NCBI RefSeq assembly: GCF_001027285.1 | Contig: NZ_CP011509.1 | Coordinates: forward strand, 10,316,501-10,380,500 | Source of the DNA: Archangium gephyra | GTDB lineage: Bacteria; Myxococcota; Myxococcia; Myxococcales; Myxococcaceae | Reading direction: 5' to 3' | Length of the DNA stretch: 64,000 bases | In this document: one piece after another, positions 54,249-63,606 of the stretch | Layout of the letters: every line of letters starts with the position of its first letter | How positions within the stretch are numbered: the stretch's first letter is position 1 | Translations under genes and position numbers: made by a program | The notes under the pieces: model-generated | Databases searched by the model: none | Seen by the model: the letters and a program-made list of their open reading frames with translations, nothing else | What the model was told of the DNA's origin: nothing

Positions 54249-57200
54249 ATGGGCGGCGCGGCGGAACTCTTCACCCGGCACGTATTCCTCGACCTCGAGA
54301 CGACGGGGTTGGATCCGCGTGCCGACGAGGTCATCGAGCTCGGGGCCCTCTTCATCGAGAACGGCCGGGTGGTGGACCGCTACGTCCACTTCTTCGCCGC
54401 CTCGCGCCCCCTGCCCCTCACCATCCGCCGGCTCACGGGCATCGAGGACACGATGCTCGCCGGCCAGCCCCGGCTCGCCGACAAGGTGCCCGAGCTGCGA
54501 CAGAAGCTCGCCGGCTGGACCGTGGTGGCCCACAACGCCTCGTTCGAGAAGGGCTTCCTCCCGGACCTGCTCGGCCCCATCCGCGCCCCGGTGCTCGACT
54601 CGTGCGAATTGATGCACTACCTGCACCCGGAGCTGTCCAGCCACTCGCTCGAGTCCCTGCTGCGCTGGGCCGGCAAGGGCCCTCGTGCCCGCCACCGCGC
54701 CATGACGGACTGCGAGGCCACCTACGCCGTGCTGCTGCACGCGCTCGACGGCTGCATCCGCGACGGCCGCGCCGAAGACATCGCGGACCTGCTCGAGACG
54801 TTGGATCCGCGCGCCGCGCTGCGGCTGGCTCAAATCGAGGCCGGCGAGGCCGGAATGGAGCTGGACGGAGCGCTGGACCCGGAGGCGGCGCCCCTCGTGT
54901 CGCTGCTCACCGGCCTGTGGAACCTGTGCCGGACCCAACCCGCTCCGCTGAAGCTGGAGGCCACCGGCTTCCTCCCCGGGCGCGCCGAGCGTCAGCGGGC
55001 CAACGGCTCGAAGCCGCCTCCCGAGCCACCGGACGAGAACACCCCGGTGCTGCCCGTGCGCTCCGAGGAGGTGTCGGCGCTGCTCGGTCCCGGCGGTGCG
55101 CTGGAGCGCGCCCAGGAGGGCTTCGCCGCCCGTCCCGCGCAGCTCGAGATGTCCCAGGCCGTGGCCCGCACGCTGTCCGACGGCGGGCAGCTCGCGGTGG
55201 AGGCCGGCACGGGCACGGGCAAGTCGCTCGCGTACCTGGCGCCCGCGGCCCTCTTCGCCGCTCGCAACGGGCGCAAGGTGGGCGTGGCGCCGCATACCAA
55301 GACGCTGCAGGACCAGCTCATCGAGAAGGACCTGCCCCGCCTGCACCGCGCCACCGGCGGCGCCTTCTCGTACACGCTCCTCAAGGGCCAGACGAACTAC
55401 CTCTGCCGCCGCCGCGCGCTGGACATCACCCGCGTGGAGCCCGGCATGGGCCACGCCGCACGCGCCCCTCGCGCCTACCTGCGCGCCCTCATGCGCCGCG
55501 GCCCCGATGGAGACCTGGACAGGCTGAGCCACTGGTTCCGCGAGCGCTTCCCCGTGCTGCACGCGCTCGCCCCGGCGGTGCGCTCCGAGGCCGCCACCAC
55601 GCTCGGCGAGCGCTGCCCCTACTTCCACCGCTGCTACTACCACTCGGCCGTGGCCCAGGCGCGCGACGCGGACGTGCTCGTCATCAACCAGTCCCTCGCC
55701 TTCGCCTGGCCCGCGCGCTATCCCAAGCTGGACCACCTCGTGCTCGACGAGGCCCACGAGGTGGAGGACGTGGCCACCACCGCGCTCTCCTCGGAGCTGT
55801 CGGACATGGCCTTCAGCCGGCTCGCCGAGCGGCTCCATGGGCGCGATGGGCGACGCGGACTCTTCGCCGAGCTGCGGCGGGCCCTCTTCGCCTCGCGGCG
55901 CGCCGAGGCCCGCGTGCTGATGAGTGAGATCGACAGCGCCCTGCTCTCGGTGGGTAACGCCGCGCGGGCCCTGGGCGAGCGGGTGACGGCCCTGTGCGAG
56001 CCGGCCGCGTCGAGCGCCTCCGAGGACGCGGACGAGTCCGCCTACGCCCCGGAGCTGCGCATCACCTCCGAGGTGCGGGCCTCGCCTCCCTGGGTGCCCG
56101 TGCGCGAGGGGTTGCTGGAACTGCGCGAGTGCCTCCAGGGCCTGCACAAGCTGCTCACGGTGGGGTTGCAGGAGATACTGCCGGACCTGGCGGTGAAGAT
56201 GCCGCCGCTGGAGCGCGAGCTGGCGGGCGGCGTGTCCGAGGTGCTGGAGCTGACCACGCTGACCTCGGAGCTGTCCGACGAGCCGGCGGAGGGCCGGTGC
56301 TACGCGGCCACGGCGGTGCCTCGCAGGCAGCGCTGGACCCTGAACGCGCAGCCGCTGAACGTGGCGCCCTACGTGTCCCGGGACTTCGCGCAGCACAAGC
56401 GGGCCCTGGTGCTGGCCTCGGCCACGCTGAGCACGGGCACCGAGCGGATGCCCTACGTGCTCGGACGGCTGGGACTGGACGGGCGCAACGAGGGAATTCC
56501 CGCGCCCCGGCTGCTGCGCGCGCCCACGCCCTTCGACTTGCGCAAGCAGGCCCTCGTCATCCTGGTGATGGACGCGCCGCGCGCGCACGAGGAGCCCTTC
56601 ATCGAGTGGGCCGCGACGCGTGTGTCCGGGCTGGCGCAGGTGATGGGCGGCCGGGTGCTGGGGCTGTTCGCCTCCACGCGGCGCATGGAGCGCGTGGGCG
56701 ACCTGGTGAAGGCGAAGCTGGAGCCGCAGGGCATCGAGGTGATGCGGCAGTCACGCGGGCACGGGCGCTCGCTGGCGGCGCGGCAGGAGAAGGACACCGG
56801 CACGGTGCTGCTGGGGACGAAGAGCTTCTGGCAGGGCGTGGACATCCCCGGCCGGGGCGTGGGGTGCGTCTTCATCGACAAGCTGCCCCTGGAGCCCGCC
56901 AGCCGCCCGTTGGTGGCCGCTCGCGAGGAGCCGCTCGCCCGCGGAGGCAACACGCACCTGGGCTTCCTGCATTACCGCATGCCCCGGGCCCTGCTGATGC
57001 TGCGACAGGGCGTGGGACGGCTCATCCGCTCGCATGCGGACCGGGGCGTGGTCGTCATCGCCGACCCGGGCCACCCCAGCTACCGGCAGTTGCTGCTGGA
57101 CGCACTCGCCGGCTACCGCGTGGAGCTGCTCCCCTGGTCCGAGGCCCGGGTGCGCCTCTACTCCGCCATCGAGGAGATGGGGCTCATCCGCAGGGCCTGA
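54249..57200 (+). CDS. Exonuclease (DnaQ-like) and DinG-type helicase fusion
   Basis: 983 aa. Residues 10-165 form a DEDDh exonuclease: FLDLETTGLDP (Asp15, Glu17), HNASFEKGFL, and HRAMTD (His149, Asp154). From about 295 a DinG/XPD-type helicase follows: Walker A AGTGTGKS (319-326), DEAH at 500-503 and motif VI region GVGRLIRSHADRGVVVI near the C-terminus. The FeS Cys residues are partly present: Cys386, Cys456 and Cys462, but Thr451 sits where another Cys is expected. Fusions of this kind are known in Firmicutes DinG, which lacks the FeS site. Role: DNA repair or structured DNA processing. The ATG at 54249 has no clear ribosome binding site. Confidence 0.9.
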   Translation: MGGAAELFTRHVFLDLETTGLDPRADEVIELGALFIENGRVVDRYVHFFAASRPLPLTIRRLTGIEDTMLAGQPRLADKVPELRQKLAGWTVVAHNASFEKGFLPDLLGPIRAPVLDSCELMHYLHPELSSHSLESLLRWAGKGPRARHRAMTDCEATYAVLLHALDGCIRDGRAEDIADLLETLDPRAALRLAQIEAGEAGMELDGALDPEAAPLVSLLTGLWNLCRTQPAPLKLEATGFLPGRAERQRANGSKPPPEPPDENTPVLPVRSEEVSALLGPGGALERAQEGFAARPAQLEMSQAVARTLSDGGQLAVEAGTGTGKSLAYLAPAALFAARNGRKVGVAPHTKTLQDQLIEKDLPRLHRATGGAFSYTLLKGQTNYLCRRRALDITRVEPGMGHAARAPRAYLRALMRRGPDGDLDRLSHWFRERFPVLHALAPAVRSEAATTLGERCPYFHRCYYHSAVAQARDADVLVINQSLAFAWPARYPKLDHLVLDEAHEVEDVATTALSSELSDMAFSRLAERLHGRDGRRGLFAELRRALFASRRAEARVLMSEIDSALLSVGNAARALGERVTALCEPAASSASEDADESAYAPELRITSEVRASPPWVPVREGLLELRECLQGLHKLLTVGLQEILPDLAVKMPPLERELAGGVSEVLELTTLTSELSDEPAEGRCYAATAVPRRQRWTLNAQPLNVAPYVSRDFAQHKRALVLASATLSTGTERMPYVLGRLGLDGRNEGIPAPRLLRAPTPFDLRKQALVILVMDAPRAHEEPFIEWAATRVSGLAQVMGGRVLGLFASTRRMERVGDLVKAKLEPQGIEVMRQSRGHGRSLAARQEKDTGTVLLGTKSFWQGVDIPGRGVGCVFIDKLPLEPASRPLVAAREEPLARGGNTHLGFLHYRMPRALLMLRQGVGRLIRSHADRGVVVIADPGHPSYRQLLLDALAGYRVELLPWSEARVRLYSAIEEMGLIRRA

Positions 57201-57229
57201 GGCCCGGGGGGCTTTCCTCGCGCACGGGG

Positions 57230-57985
57230 ATGGCCGAAAGTTCCCCCATGGCTCCCTGGATGGCACTCGCGTGGTTGTGGCTCCTGGCTACCGTCATCTC
57301 CCTCGTCTCGGGCGTGGTGATGGCCCTCGTGTGTTGGGGCGTGGGCGCCTCGCTCTCCGAGGTCCGCTTCCATGTCGGCCCCCCGCTGCTCAGCTTCCGC
57401 ATCCGGGGCGTCAAGTGGAGCCTTGGCTTCCTCAACTTCGGCGCGAGCGTCACCTTCGAGCCGCTCGGCATCCGCAGGGATGGGTCGGACAACAACAGCT
57501 TCCTGCAGCTCCCCCTGTTCCTCCGGCTCATCGTCCACCTCAGCACGGTCGCCGGCATGCTCCTGCTCGCCGTGGCGTGCCTCTCGCCCGCGCGCGGCCT
57601 CGCGGCGTTCACCTCGGGGTTCGAGCAGGTGGTCAATGTCCTCCTCGCGCGCGAGCGGGTGGTCGCCTTCCTCGCGCTGCTGAGGACCGAGGGCTTCGTG
57701 CCCGCGCTCGGAGTGCTCTCCGCGAAGCTCGCCGCCCTCAACCTGCTCCCGCTGCCTCCGCTCACCGGCTACATGCTGCTGCGCGAGCTCTGGCAGGGGA
57801 TCTTCAAGCCCCGGACGCCCAATGCGGGCATCCCGGCCTGGGGCATCATGCTGGTGCTCCTGCTCCTGCTGGGCTGGGGCTACGGCCTCTACGAGGGCCT
57901 CGTCAATCCGTACTCGAGGGAGCCAGGGATCGGCGTCATGTTCCGCGAGGCCAAGAAGCTCATCGGGTCCGCCGCCGATCCCTGA
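57230..57985 (+). CDS. Membrane protein like site-2 protease (M50) but lacking active residues
   Basis: 251 aa with about four membrane helices; ATG 57230, with ATG 57248 as an alternative. After the first helix, RFHVGPPLLSFRIRG and WSLGFLNFGASVTF resemble the stretch after HExxH in RseP-type M50 proteases. Further on, LAALNLLPLPPLTGYMLLRE is like the NLLPxPxLDGG motif. But no HExxH is present (VMALVCWGVGASLSE in that place) and the Asp is Thr. So it is probably an inactive relative, perhaps binding or regulating a membrane partner. The assignment is by eye. Same direction as the DinG-like gene, 29 bp away. Confidence 0.65.
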   Translation: MAESSPMAPWMALAWLWLLATVISLVSGVVMALVCWGVGASLSEVRFHVGPPLLSFRIRGVKWSLGFLNFGASVTFEPLGIRRDGSDNNSFLQLPLFLRLIVHLSTVAGMLLLAVACLSPARGLAAFTSGFEQVVNVLLARERVVAFLALLRTEGFVPALGVLSAKLAALNLLPLPPLTGYMLLRELWQGIFKPRTPNAGIPAWGIMLVLLLLLGWGYGLYEGLVNPYSREPGIGVMFREAKKLIGSAADP

Positions 57986-57993
57986 AAGCGCCC

Positions 57994-59250
57994 TCAGCTC
58001 ACCGGAAACCCGAGGAGCTTCCGGCCCGCCTGGATCGTCCGCTCCTTCGGTGCGCGCTCGTCACCCTCCTGCTGGAGCTCCCAGACGCAGTGCAGGGCGT
58101 AGATGTCCTCGGGAGGCAGGTCCGCCGTCGCCTCACCGAAGAGCGCGAAGGTGACAGAGCCCACCATGCCCACGCCTTCCTCCGGGTCGCCCTCTTCGTC
58201 TTCGTAGCGGTAGCGCAAGAGCCAGACGTCGCGCTCATCCTTCGTGGGCGGCCAGAAGAGCCGGCGGTGATCGTAGACCTCGAGGTGGCCGGGAGGTCGG
58301 CCGAATTCCGACGGGTGCTCGAGCCAATCGCTCATCTCGGCCATCGCGTCGAGCCGGAGGCGCTCCTCCTTCGGGAGCGGCGCCGGCTGGTGACCGAGTT
58401 CCTTCAGGTAGGTCACGGCGCGCTTCCGGGTCCTCGGGTCCCTCGACCAGTCCTGGAGCCGGGTCACGGCCAGGGCATCGCCCCCGTGGGCGGCGGCCCA
58501 GGCGGCCTCCATGCGGACCGCCACGTCGGGGTGCTGCTGGGCCAGGGTGAAGAACTCCCGCGAGTCCGGCAGGAAGGGCAGGCTGGCCGCCGCGCTGTGC
58601 GCGTGCGAGAAGTGGTCCGGGTCCTCGTCGGTGAGAAATGTCCGGAGCAGCTCGCGCCCCTGCGCTGTGTCGAAGGGGTGCGGAGTAACGCCATGCTCGC
58701 GCGCGAGCGTATTGGCCATGTCGAGCAGCGCCACGGCGATGAACCCTGGCGGCAATGGCTCCCGAAGCGCGGAAGCGACGCGGAGGGCGGCCTCCTTCTC
58801 CGCCTTGACGAGCGCGGACAGGACGACCGACCACATGTAGCCATCGGGAGCGAGCGGGATTCGCGCCGCGTCGATGATGCGCTGGAGCGCCTCCTCTCCC
58901 CGGTACATCGCGAAGATCTTCAGCACGAAGAGCAGATCGCTCGCGGCGGAGTCGTAGCCCTCCTGAGGGCCGGCCTTCCGCCACTCCCGCAGCCGCGCAT
59001 CATAGAGACGAAGCAGGGAGGGGAGCGCCTCGGCCCGCAGAGTGACCGCCGCTTCCTTGTCCGTGGGCTGCTGGAAGAGCCCCACGATCCGGGAGAAGGG
59101 CGACACGACGTCCTCGGGGTCCGTGTACTTCCCGGGGTGGGCCTCGTAGTCGAGAACGAGCCGGCTCGCCCGGCGCGCGGCCTCCACCGAGTCGAGGTCG
59201 ACCGTGGACCAGTGCTCCAGCTCTTCCCGAGCAGATTTCTCCTGGGTCAT
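57994..59250 (-). CDS. HEAT-repeat-like protein of unknown function
   Basis: 418 aa, soluble, no signal peptide. It is largely helical; a HEAT-like pair is seen at VAVRMEAAWAAAHGGDALAV with the preceding FFTLAQQHPD. The C-terminal 120 residues (LEVYDHRRLFWPPTKDERDV, LLRYRYEDEEGDPEEG) are predicted beta and may be another domain. Start ATG 59250. It is convergent with the M50-like gene and followed upstream by two HEAT-repeat secreted paralogues. No function can be given. Confidence 0.6.
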   Translation of the reverse strand: MTQEKSAREELEHWSTVDLDSVEAARRASRLVLDYEAHPGKYTDPEDVVSPFSRIVGLFQQPTDKEAAVTLRAEALPSLLRLYDARLREWRKAGPQEGYDSAASDLLFVLKIFAMYRGEEALQRIIDAARIPLAPDGYMWSVVLSALVKAEKEAALRVASALREPLPPGFIAVALLDMANTLAREHGVTPHPFDTAQGRELLRTFLTDEDPDHFSHAHSAAASLPFLPDSREFFTLAQQHPDVAVRMEAAWAAAHGGDALAVTRLQDWSRDPRTRKRAVTYLKELGHQPAPLPKEERLRLDAMAEMSDWLEHPSEFGRPPGHLEVYDHRRLFWPPTKDERDVWLLRYRYEDEEGDPEEGVGMVGSVTFALFGEATADLPPEDIYALHCVWELQQEGDERAPKERTIQAGRKLLGFPVS

Positions 59251-59278
59251 GGCCTGGATGTCTAGCGCATCTCAGGTC

Positions 59279-60025
59279 TCACGTGTCCCACTCGAACGTG
59301 TCCGCGGCCTCCTCGACGATGCGCGGGGCCAGCACCTTGAGCAGGTCCTCGGGCTTCGCTCCCGACGCCTGCACCTCCACGTCTCCCAGCAGCGCCTGGT
59401 CCGGGTAGCCGATGCACACCATCCGGACCAGCAGCCCTCCCGACTCCGTGGGATGAATCTCCGCCTGCACCCGGAAGCCGTGGATGCCGTGCTTGCGCAG
59501 CACCCCCTGCGCCGCCGCCTTGCTCTCCTTCGCCGGTGCCAGCTGCGCTCCCATCTGCGTCAGCTTCCGCTTCATCCGCGCCTCGGCGAACTTCACCACC
59601 TCCGGCTTCAGCTCCCCCGTCTTGTCCTTCACTCCCACGAAGTGCACGTACACCCGCGGCGTCTGGTTCTTCAGCTCCTGCAGCACCTGCATGGACGCCT
59701 TGATGGCCGCCTGCGCCGCCGCGTCCGTCTCGCCCTTGCGCGCCTTCAGGCACTCCAGCCCCGCCACTTCCTTCAGCTTCCCCAATGCCTGCGCCGCCGC
59801 CGCTCGCACCTGCTCGCTCGGATCCTTCAGCCCGCCGCACAGCGGCTTCACCGCCTCCGGATCATCCGAGGTCCCCAGCCCCAACGCCGCCTGGGAGCGC
59901 GCACGCGGCTCCTGCCCCTGTCCGAGCTGTTTGCTCAGCGAGGCCGTCCGGGAATCCACCTGGGCCAGTACGGCCCCGGGCAGGGTGAGCAGCAGTAGAA
60001 CGAGGAGCGAGAGCGATCGCCGCAT
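59279..60025 (-). CDS. Secreted HEAT-repeat protein, paralogue 1
   Basis: 248 aa. Signal peptide (MRRSLSLLVLLLLTLPGAVLA) with predicted cut before QVDSR. HEAT-like repeats follow in the first half (DPEAVKPLCGGLKDPSEQVR and AAAAQALGKLKEVAGLECLK). The C-terminal half (VYVHFVGVKDKTGELKPEVV, GFRVQAEIHPTESGGLLVRM) is a beta/alpha region shared with the next gene. The two genes are tandem duplicates. Function unknown. Start ATG 60025. Confidence 0.75.
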   Translation of the reverse strand: MRRSLSLLVLLLLTLPGAVLAQVDSRTASLSKQLGQGQEPRARSQAALGLGTSDDPEAVKPLCGGLKDPSEQVRAAAAQALGKLKEVAGLECLKARKGETDAAAQAAIKASMQVLQELKNQTPRVYVHFVGVKDKTGELKPEVVKFAEARMKRKLTQMGAQLAPAKESKAAAQGVLRKHGIHGFRVQAEIHPTESGGLLVRMVCIGYPDQALLGDVEVQASGAKPEDLLKVLAPRIVEEAADTFEWDT

Positions 60026-60084
60026 GCGGGGAATCGAATCCTAGCGTCCGGAGCCAGAGGAACGCAGCCCACCCGGGGTATGCG

Positions 60085-60831
60085 CTATTTCCACTTGAAC
60101 GAAGCCGCCGTCTCCGTGATGGCCTCGGGCGCCAGGGCCCAGAGCAGCTCGTAGGGCTCCGCCCCCGACGCCTGGACCTGGATGCTCCCCATCAGTTGCA
60201 GCTTGCCCGGGTAGCGCATGCACATCACCGTCAGCATCAACCCCCCCGAGGCCCCCGGGCGGATCTCCGCCGCCAGCCGGTACCCCTGGATCTTGTGCTT
60301 GCGCAGCACCCCCTTCGCCTCCGCCTCGCCCTCCTTCGCCGGCGCCAGCCACGCCCCCTCCTGCGTCAGCTTGCGCCGCATCCGCGCCTCGGTGGCCTTC
60401 ACCAGCTCCGGCGGCAGCGTCCCCGTCGTGTCCTTCACCTCGCCCAGCAGCACGTAGAACTTCGGCGGCCGGGCCTTCAACCCACGCAGCTTCCCCAGCG
60501 CCGACTGCTGGGCCGCCTTGGCCTCCGCGTCCGGCTCGTCCTTGCGGGCCACCAGGCACTCCACCCCTCCCAGCTCCCCCAGCTTCTCCAGCGCCTGGGC
60601 CGAGGCCGTCCGCACCGGCGCCTCCGGATCCTCCAGCCCCGCGCACAGGAGCGGCAGCGCCTCGGGGTCCTCCGACTCCCCCAGGAGCCGGGCCGCCTGC
60701 ACCCGGTGCTCGGGCTCGGCCCCCTGCTTCAGCCTCCGGCCGAGCGAGGCCGTCTGGGGGTCGGTTTGTGCCAGGACTGTCGCCGGGCAGACGAGCAGCA
60801 GAAGGGTGACAAGGTGGGATGGGGAGCGCAT
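60085..60831 (-). CDS. Secreted HEAT-repeat protein, paralogue 2
   Basis: 248 aa, the same length as its neighbour and clearly homologous along the whole sequence, e.g. DPEALPLLCAGLEDPEAPVR, KFYVLLGEVKDTTGTLPPEL and ARMRRKLTQEGAWLAPAKEG in both. Signal peptide MRSPSHLVTLLLLVCPATVLA. Start ATG 60831. It sits 59 nt upstream of paralogue 1 and is divergent from alaS, 72 bp away. A shared promoter region with alaS is possible. Function unknown. Confidence 0.75.
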   Translation of the reverse strand: MRSPSHLVTLLLLVCPATVLAQTDPQTASLGRRLKQGAEPEHRVQAARLLGESEDPEALPLLCAGLEDPEAPVRTASAQALEKLGELGGVECLVARKDEPDAEAKAAQQSALGKLRGLKARPPKFYVLLGEVKDTTGTLPPELVKATEARMRRKLTQEGAWLAPAKEGEAEAKGVLRKHKIQGYRLAAEIRPGASGGLMLTVMCMRYPGKLQLMGSIQVQASGAEPYELLWALAPEAITETAASFKWK

Positions 60832-60903
60832 GTCAGGAGGTGGATCCTAGCTCGGTCCACAAGAAACGCAGCGCACCCACCACTTGTGGCATATACCCTC
60901 ACC

Positions 60904-63606
60904 ATGTCCTCTGCCCTATCCGCTTCCCAGATTCGAGAGGCGTTCCTCAAGTTCTTCGAAGAGCGTGGCCATCGCCGCGTCGCGTCGTCCTCCCTCGTGC
61001 CGCAGAACGACCCCTCCCTGCTGTTCACCAACGCGGGCATGGTCCAGTTCAAGGATGTCTTCACGGGGCGTGAGAAGCGCGAGTACAGCCGCGCCACCAC
61101 CTCGCAGAAGTGCGTTCGCGCCGGCGGCAAGCACAACGACCTCGACAACGTGGGCTACACCGCCCGGCACCACACGTTCTTCGAGATGCTCGGCAACTTC
61201 TCCTTCGGCGACTACTTCAAGCCCGACGCCATCGCGTACGGCTGGGAGTTCGTGACGAAGACGCTCGGCCTGGACAAGGCGCGGCTGGCCGTCACCGTGT
61301 TCAACGGCGAGGGCGGCATCCCCTGGGACGAGGAGGCCTTCGAGCTGTGGGCCAAGCAGGGCGTGTCCCGCGACCGCATCCTCAAGCTCGGCCTCAAGGA
61401 CAACTTCTGGGCCATGGGCGACACCGGCCCGTGCGGCCCCTGCTCGGAGATCCACTACCACCAGGGCGACGACATCCCCTGTGCCGAGGTGACCGCGGGC
61501 CGCCAGTGCAAGGGCGTGGCGTGTGACTGCGACCGGTGGCTGGAAATCTGGAACCTCGTGTTCATGCAGTTCGAGCGCAAGGAGAAGGACGCGCCGCTCA
61601 TCCCGCTGCCCAAGCCGTCCATCGACACGGGCGCGGGCCTGGAGCGCATCGCCTCCGTCGTGCAGGGCAAGCGCTCCAACTACGACACGGATCTCTTCCA
61701 GAGCATCCTCTCGCGCGTGAGCGAGCTGGTGGGCAAGCCCTACAGCCAGGAGGGCGGAGCCTCCATGCGCGTGGTGGCGGACCACAGCCGCGCGGCCGCG
61801 TTCCTCATCGCCGACGGCGTGCAGCCCTCCAACGAGGGCCGCGGCTACGTCCTGCGCCGCATCATGCGCCGCGCCATCCGCCACGGCTCGCTGCTGGGGC
61901 TCGACGAGCTCTTCTTCTTCAAGGTCGTGGACCGCGTCATCGAGCTCATGGGTGAGGCCTACCCCGAGCTGCGTGACGGCCGCACCTTCATCCTCGAGGT
62001 CTGCAAGCACGAGGAGGAGAGCTTCCGCCGCACGCTCAACCGCGGCATGAAGCTCATCGACGAGGAAGTGGCCCGGATGAAGCAGTCCGGGGCCAAGGTC
62101 CTCTCGGGCGAGAAGGTCTGGGAACTGCACGGCACCTACGGCTTCCCGTGGGACCTGACGGAGATCATCCTCAAGGAGCGCGGCTTCGAGGCCGACATCG
62201 CGGGCTACGAGAAGCTCAAGAAGGAGGAGGCCGAGAAGGGCACGGACGAGGGCGGCATCAGCAAGGACAAGGCCATCGCCACGGTGCACCTCAAGCTGCT
62301 CGAGCGCCTGGGCCCCACCGAGTTCCTCGGCTACGAGGGCGTGGGCCACGAGGGCGAGGGCTCCGTGCGCGCCATCATCAACAAGGGCGGCGTGGAGCTG
62401 ACCGAGGCCCAGGAGGGTGACGAGGTGGAGCTGGTGCTGGACCGCACGCCCTTCTACGGCGAGTCCGGCGGCCAGGTCGGTGACACCGGCCGCATCGTGG
62501 GCCACGGCGGCAAGGCGGTGGCGCAGGTGCTGGATGCGCAGCGTCCGGTGCAGGGCCTCATCGTCCACCAGGTGAAGGTGACCCAGGGCACCCTCAAGGT
62601 GGGTGACATGGTGCAGGCGGGCGTGGACGGCCAGCGGCGCTCGTCCATCCGCGCCAACCACTCGGCCACGCACCTGCTGCACAAGGCGCTCAAGATGGTG
62701 CTCGGCGAGCACGTCAAGCAGGCCGGCTCCGTGGTGGCGCCGGACTACCTGCGCTTCGACTTCTCGCACTTCTCGCCCATGACGCCCGAGCAGCAGGAGC
62801 AGGTGGAGGACCTGGTCAACGGGTGGATCCGCGAGAACGCCGAGTCCCAGACGCGCGTGATGAACCTGGAGGACGCGAAGAAGTCCGGCGCCGTCGCCAT
62901 GTTCGGCGAGAAGTACGGCGAGACGGTGCGCGTCGTCACCGTGCACCCGCAGTCCACCGAGCTGTGCGGCGGCACCCACGTGCGGCGCAGCGGTGACATC
63001 GGGCTCTTCAAGGTGACGGGCGAGAGCGGCGTGGCCTCGGGCGTGCGGCGCATCATCGCCGTCACCGGCCTCGGCGCCATCCAGTACATGCGCGAGACCG
63101 AGCGCGAGCTGAAGAAGGCCGCCGAGCTGCTGAAGACCTCGCCCAAGGACCTGGTCAAGCGCGTGGAGTCCACGCAGAAGCGCGTGAAGGAGCTGGAGCA
63201 CAAGATCGAGGAGATGGCCGTCAAGGCGCAGGCCGGCTCCAGCAAGGATCTGCTCGAGCAGGCGCGCGACATCAACGGCATGAAGGTGCTCGCCACGCGG
63301 ATGGATCCGGCGGATCCGAATGTGTTCCGCGGGCTGGCGGACCAGCTGAGAGATCGCATGAAGTCCGGCGTGGTGGTCATCGGCGGAGAGAAGGACGGCA
63401 AGGTCGTCCTGCTGGTGGCGGCGACCAAGGACGTGGTGGCCCGGGGCATCCACGCGGGCAACCTGCTCAAGGAGATGGCCAAGGAGGTCAACGGCCGCGG
63501 CGGTGGCAAGCCGGACCTGGCCCAGGGCGGTGGCGAGGATCCCTCGCGCATCCCCAACGCCTTCGACAAGTTCTACGAGCTGGTGAAGGGGACGAACCTC
63601 TCATGA
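60904..63606 (+). CDS. alaS: Alanyl-tRNA synthetase
   Basis: 900 aa. Class II catalytic core (FLKFFEERGHRRVASSSLVP; FTNAGMVQFKDVFTG; TGPCGPCSEIHY), a tRNA-recognition region, the editing domain with NHSATHLLHKAL and CGGTH, and the C-Ala domain ending in GEDPSRIPNAFDKFYELVKG. It charges tRNA-Ala and clears mischarged Ser/Gly. It has a full set of domains. The ATG at 60904 has no strong ribosome binding site. Its stop overlaps the start of the next gene (ATGA). Confidence 0.97.
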   Translation: MSSALSASQIREAFLKFFEERGHRRVASSSLVPQNDPSLLFTNAGMVQFKDVFTGREKREYSRATTSQKCVRAGGKHNDLDNVGYTARHHTFFEMLGNFSFGDYFKPDAIAYGWEFVTKTLGLDKARLAVTVFNGEGGIPWDEEAFELWAKQGVSRDRILKLGLKDNFWAMGDTGPCGPCSEIHYHQGDDIPCAEVTAGRQCKGVACDCDRWLEIWNLVFMQFERKEKDAPLIPLPKPSIDTGAGLERIASVVQGKRSNYDTDLFQSILSRVSELVGKPYSQEGGASMRVVADHSRAAAFLIADGVQPSNEGRGYVLRRIMRRAIRHGSLLGLDELFFFKVVDRVIELMGEAYPELRDGRTFILEVCKHEEESFRRTLNRGMKLIDEEVARMKQSGAKVLSGEKVWELHGTYGFPWDLTEIILKERGFEADIAGYEKLKKEEAEKGTDEGGISKDKAIATVHLKLLERLGPTEFLGYEGVGHEGEGSVRAIINKGGVELTEAQEGDEVELVLDRTPFYGESGGQVGDTGRIVGHGGKAVAQVLDAQRPVQGLIVHQVKVTQGTLKVGDMVQAGVDGQRRSSIRANHSATHLLHKALKMVLGEHVKQAGSVVAPDYLRFDFSHFSPMTPEQQEQVEDLVNGWIRENAESQTRVMNLEDAKKSGAVAMFGEKYGETVRVVTVHPQSTELCGGTHVRRSGDIGLFKVTGESGVASGVRRIIAVTGLGAIQYMRETERELKKAAELLKTSPKDLVKRVESTQKRVKELEHKIEEMAVKAQAGSSKDLLEQARDINGMKVLATRMDPADPNVFRGLADQLRDRMKSGVVVIGGEKDGKVVLLVAATKDVVARGIHAGNLLKEMAKEVNGRGGGKPDLAQGGGEDPSRIPNAFDKFYELVKGTNLS

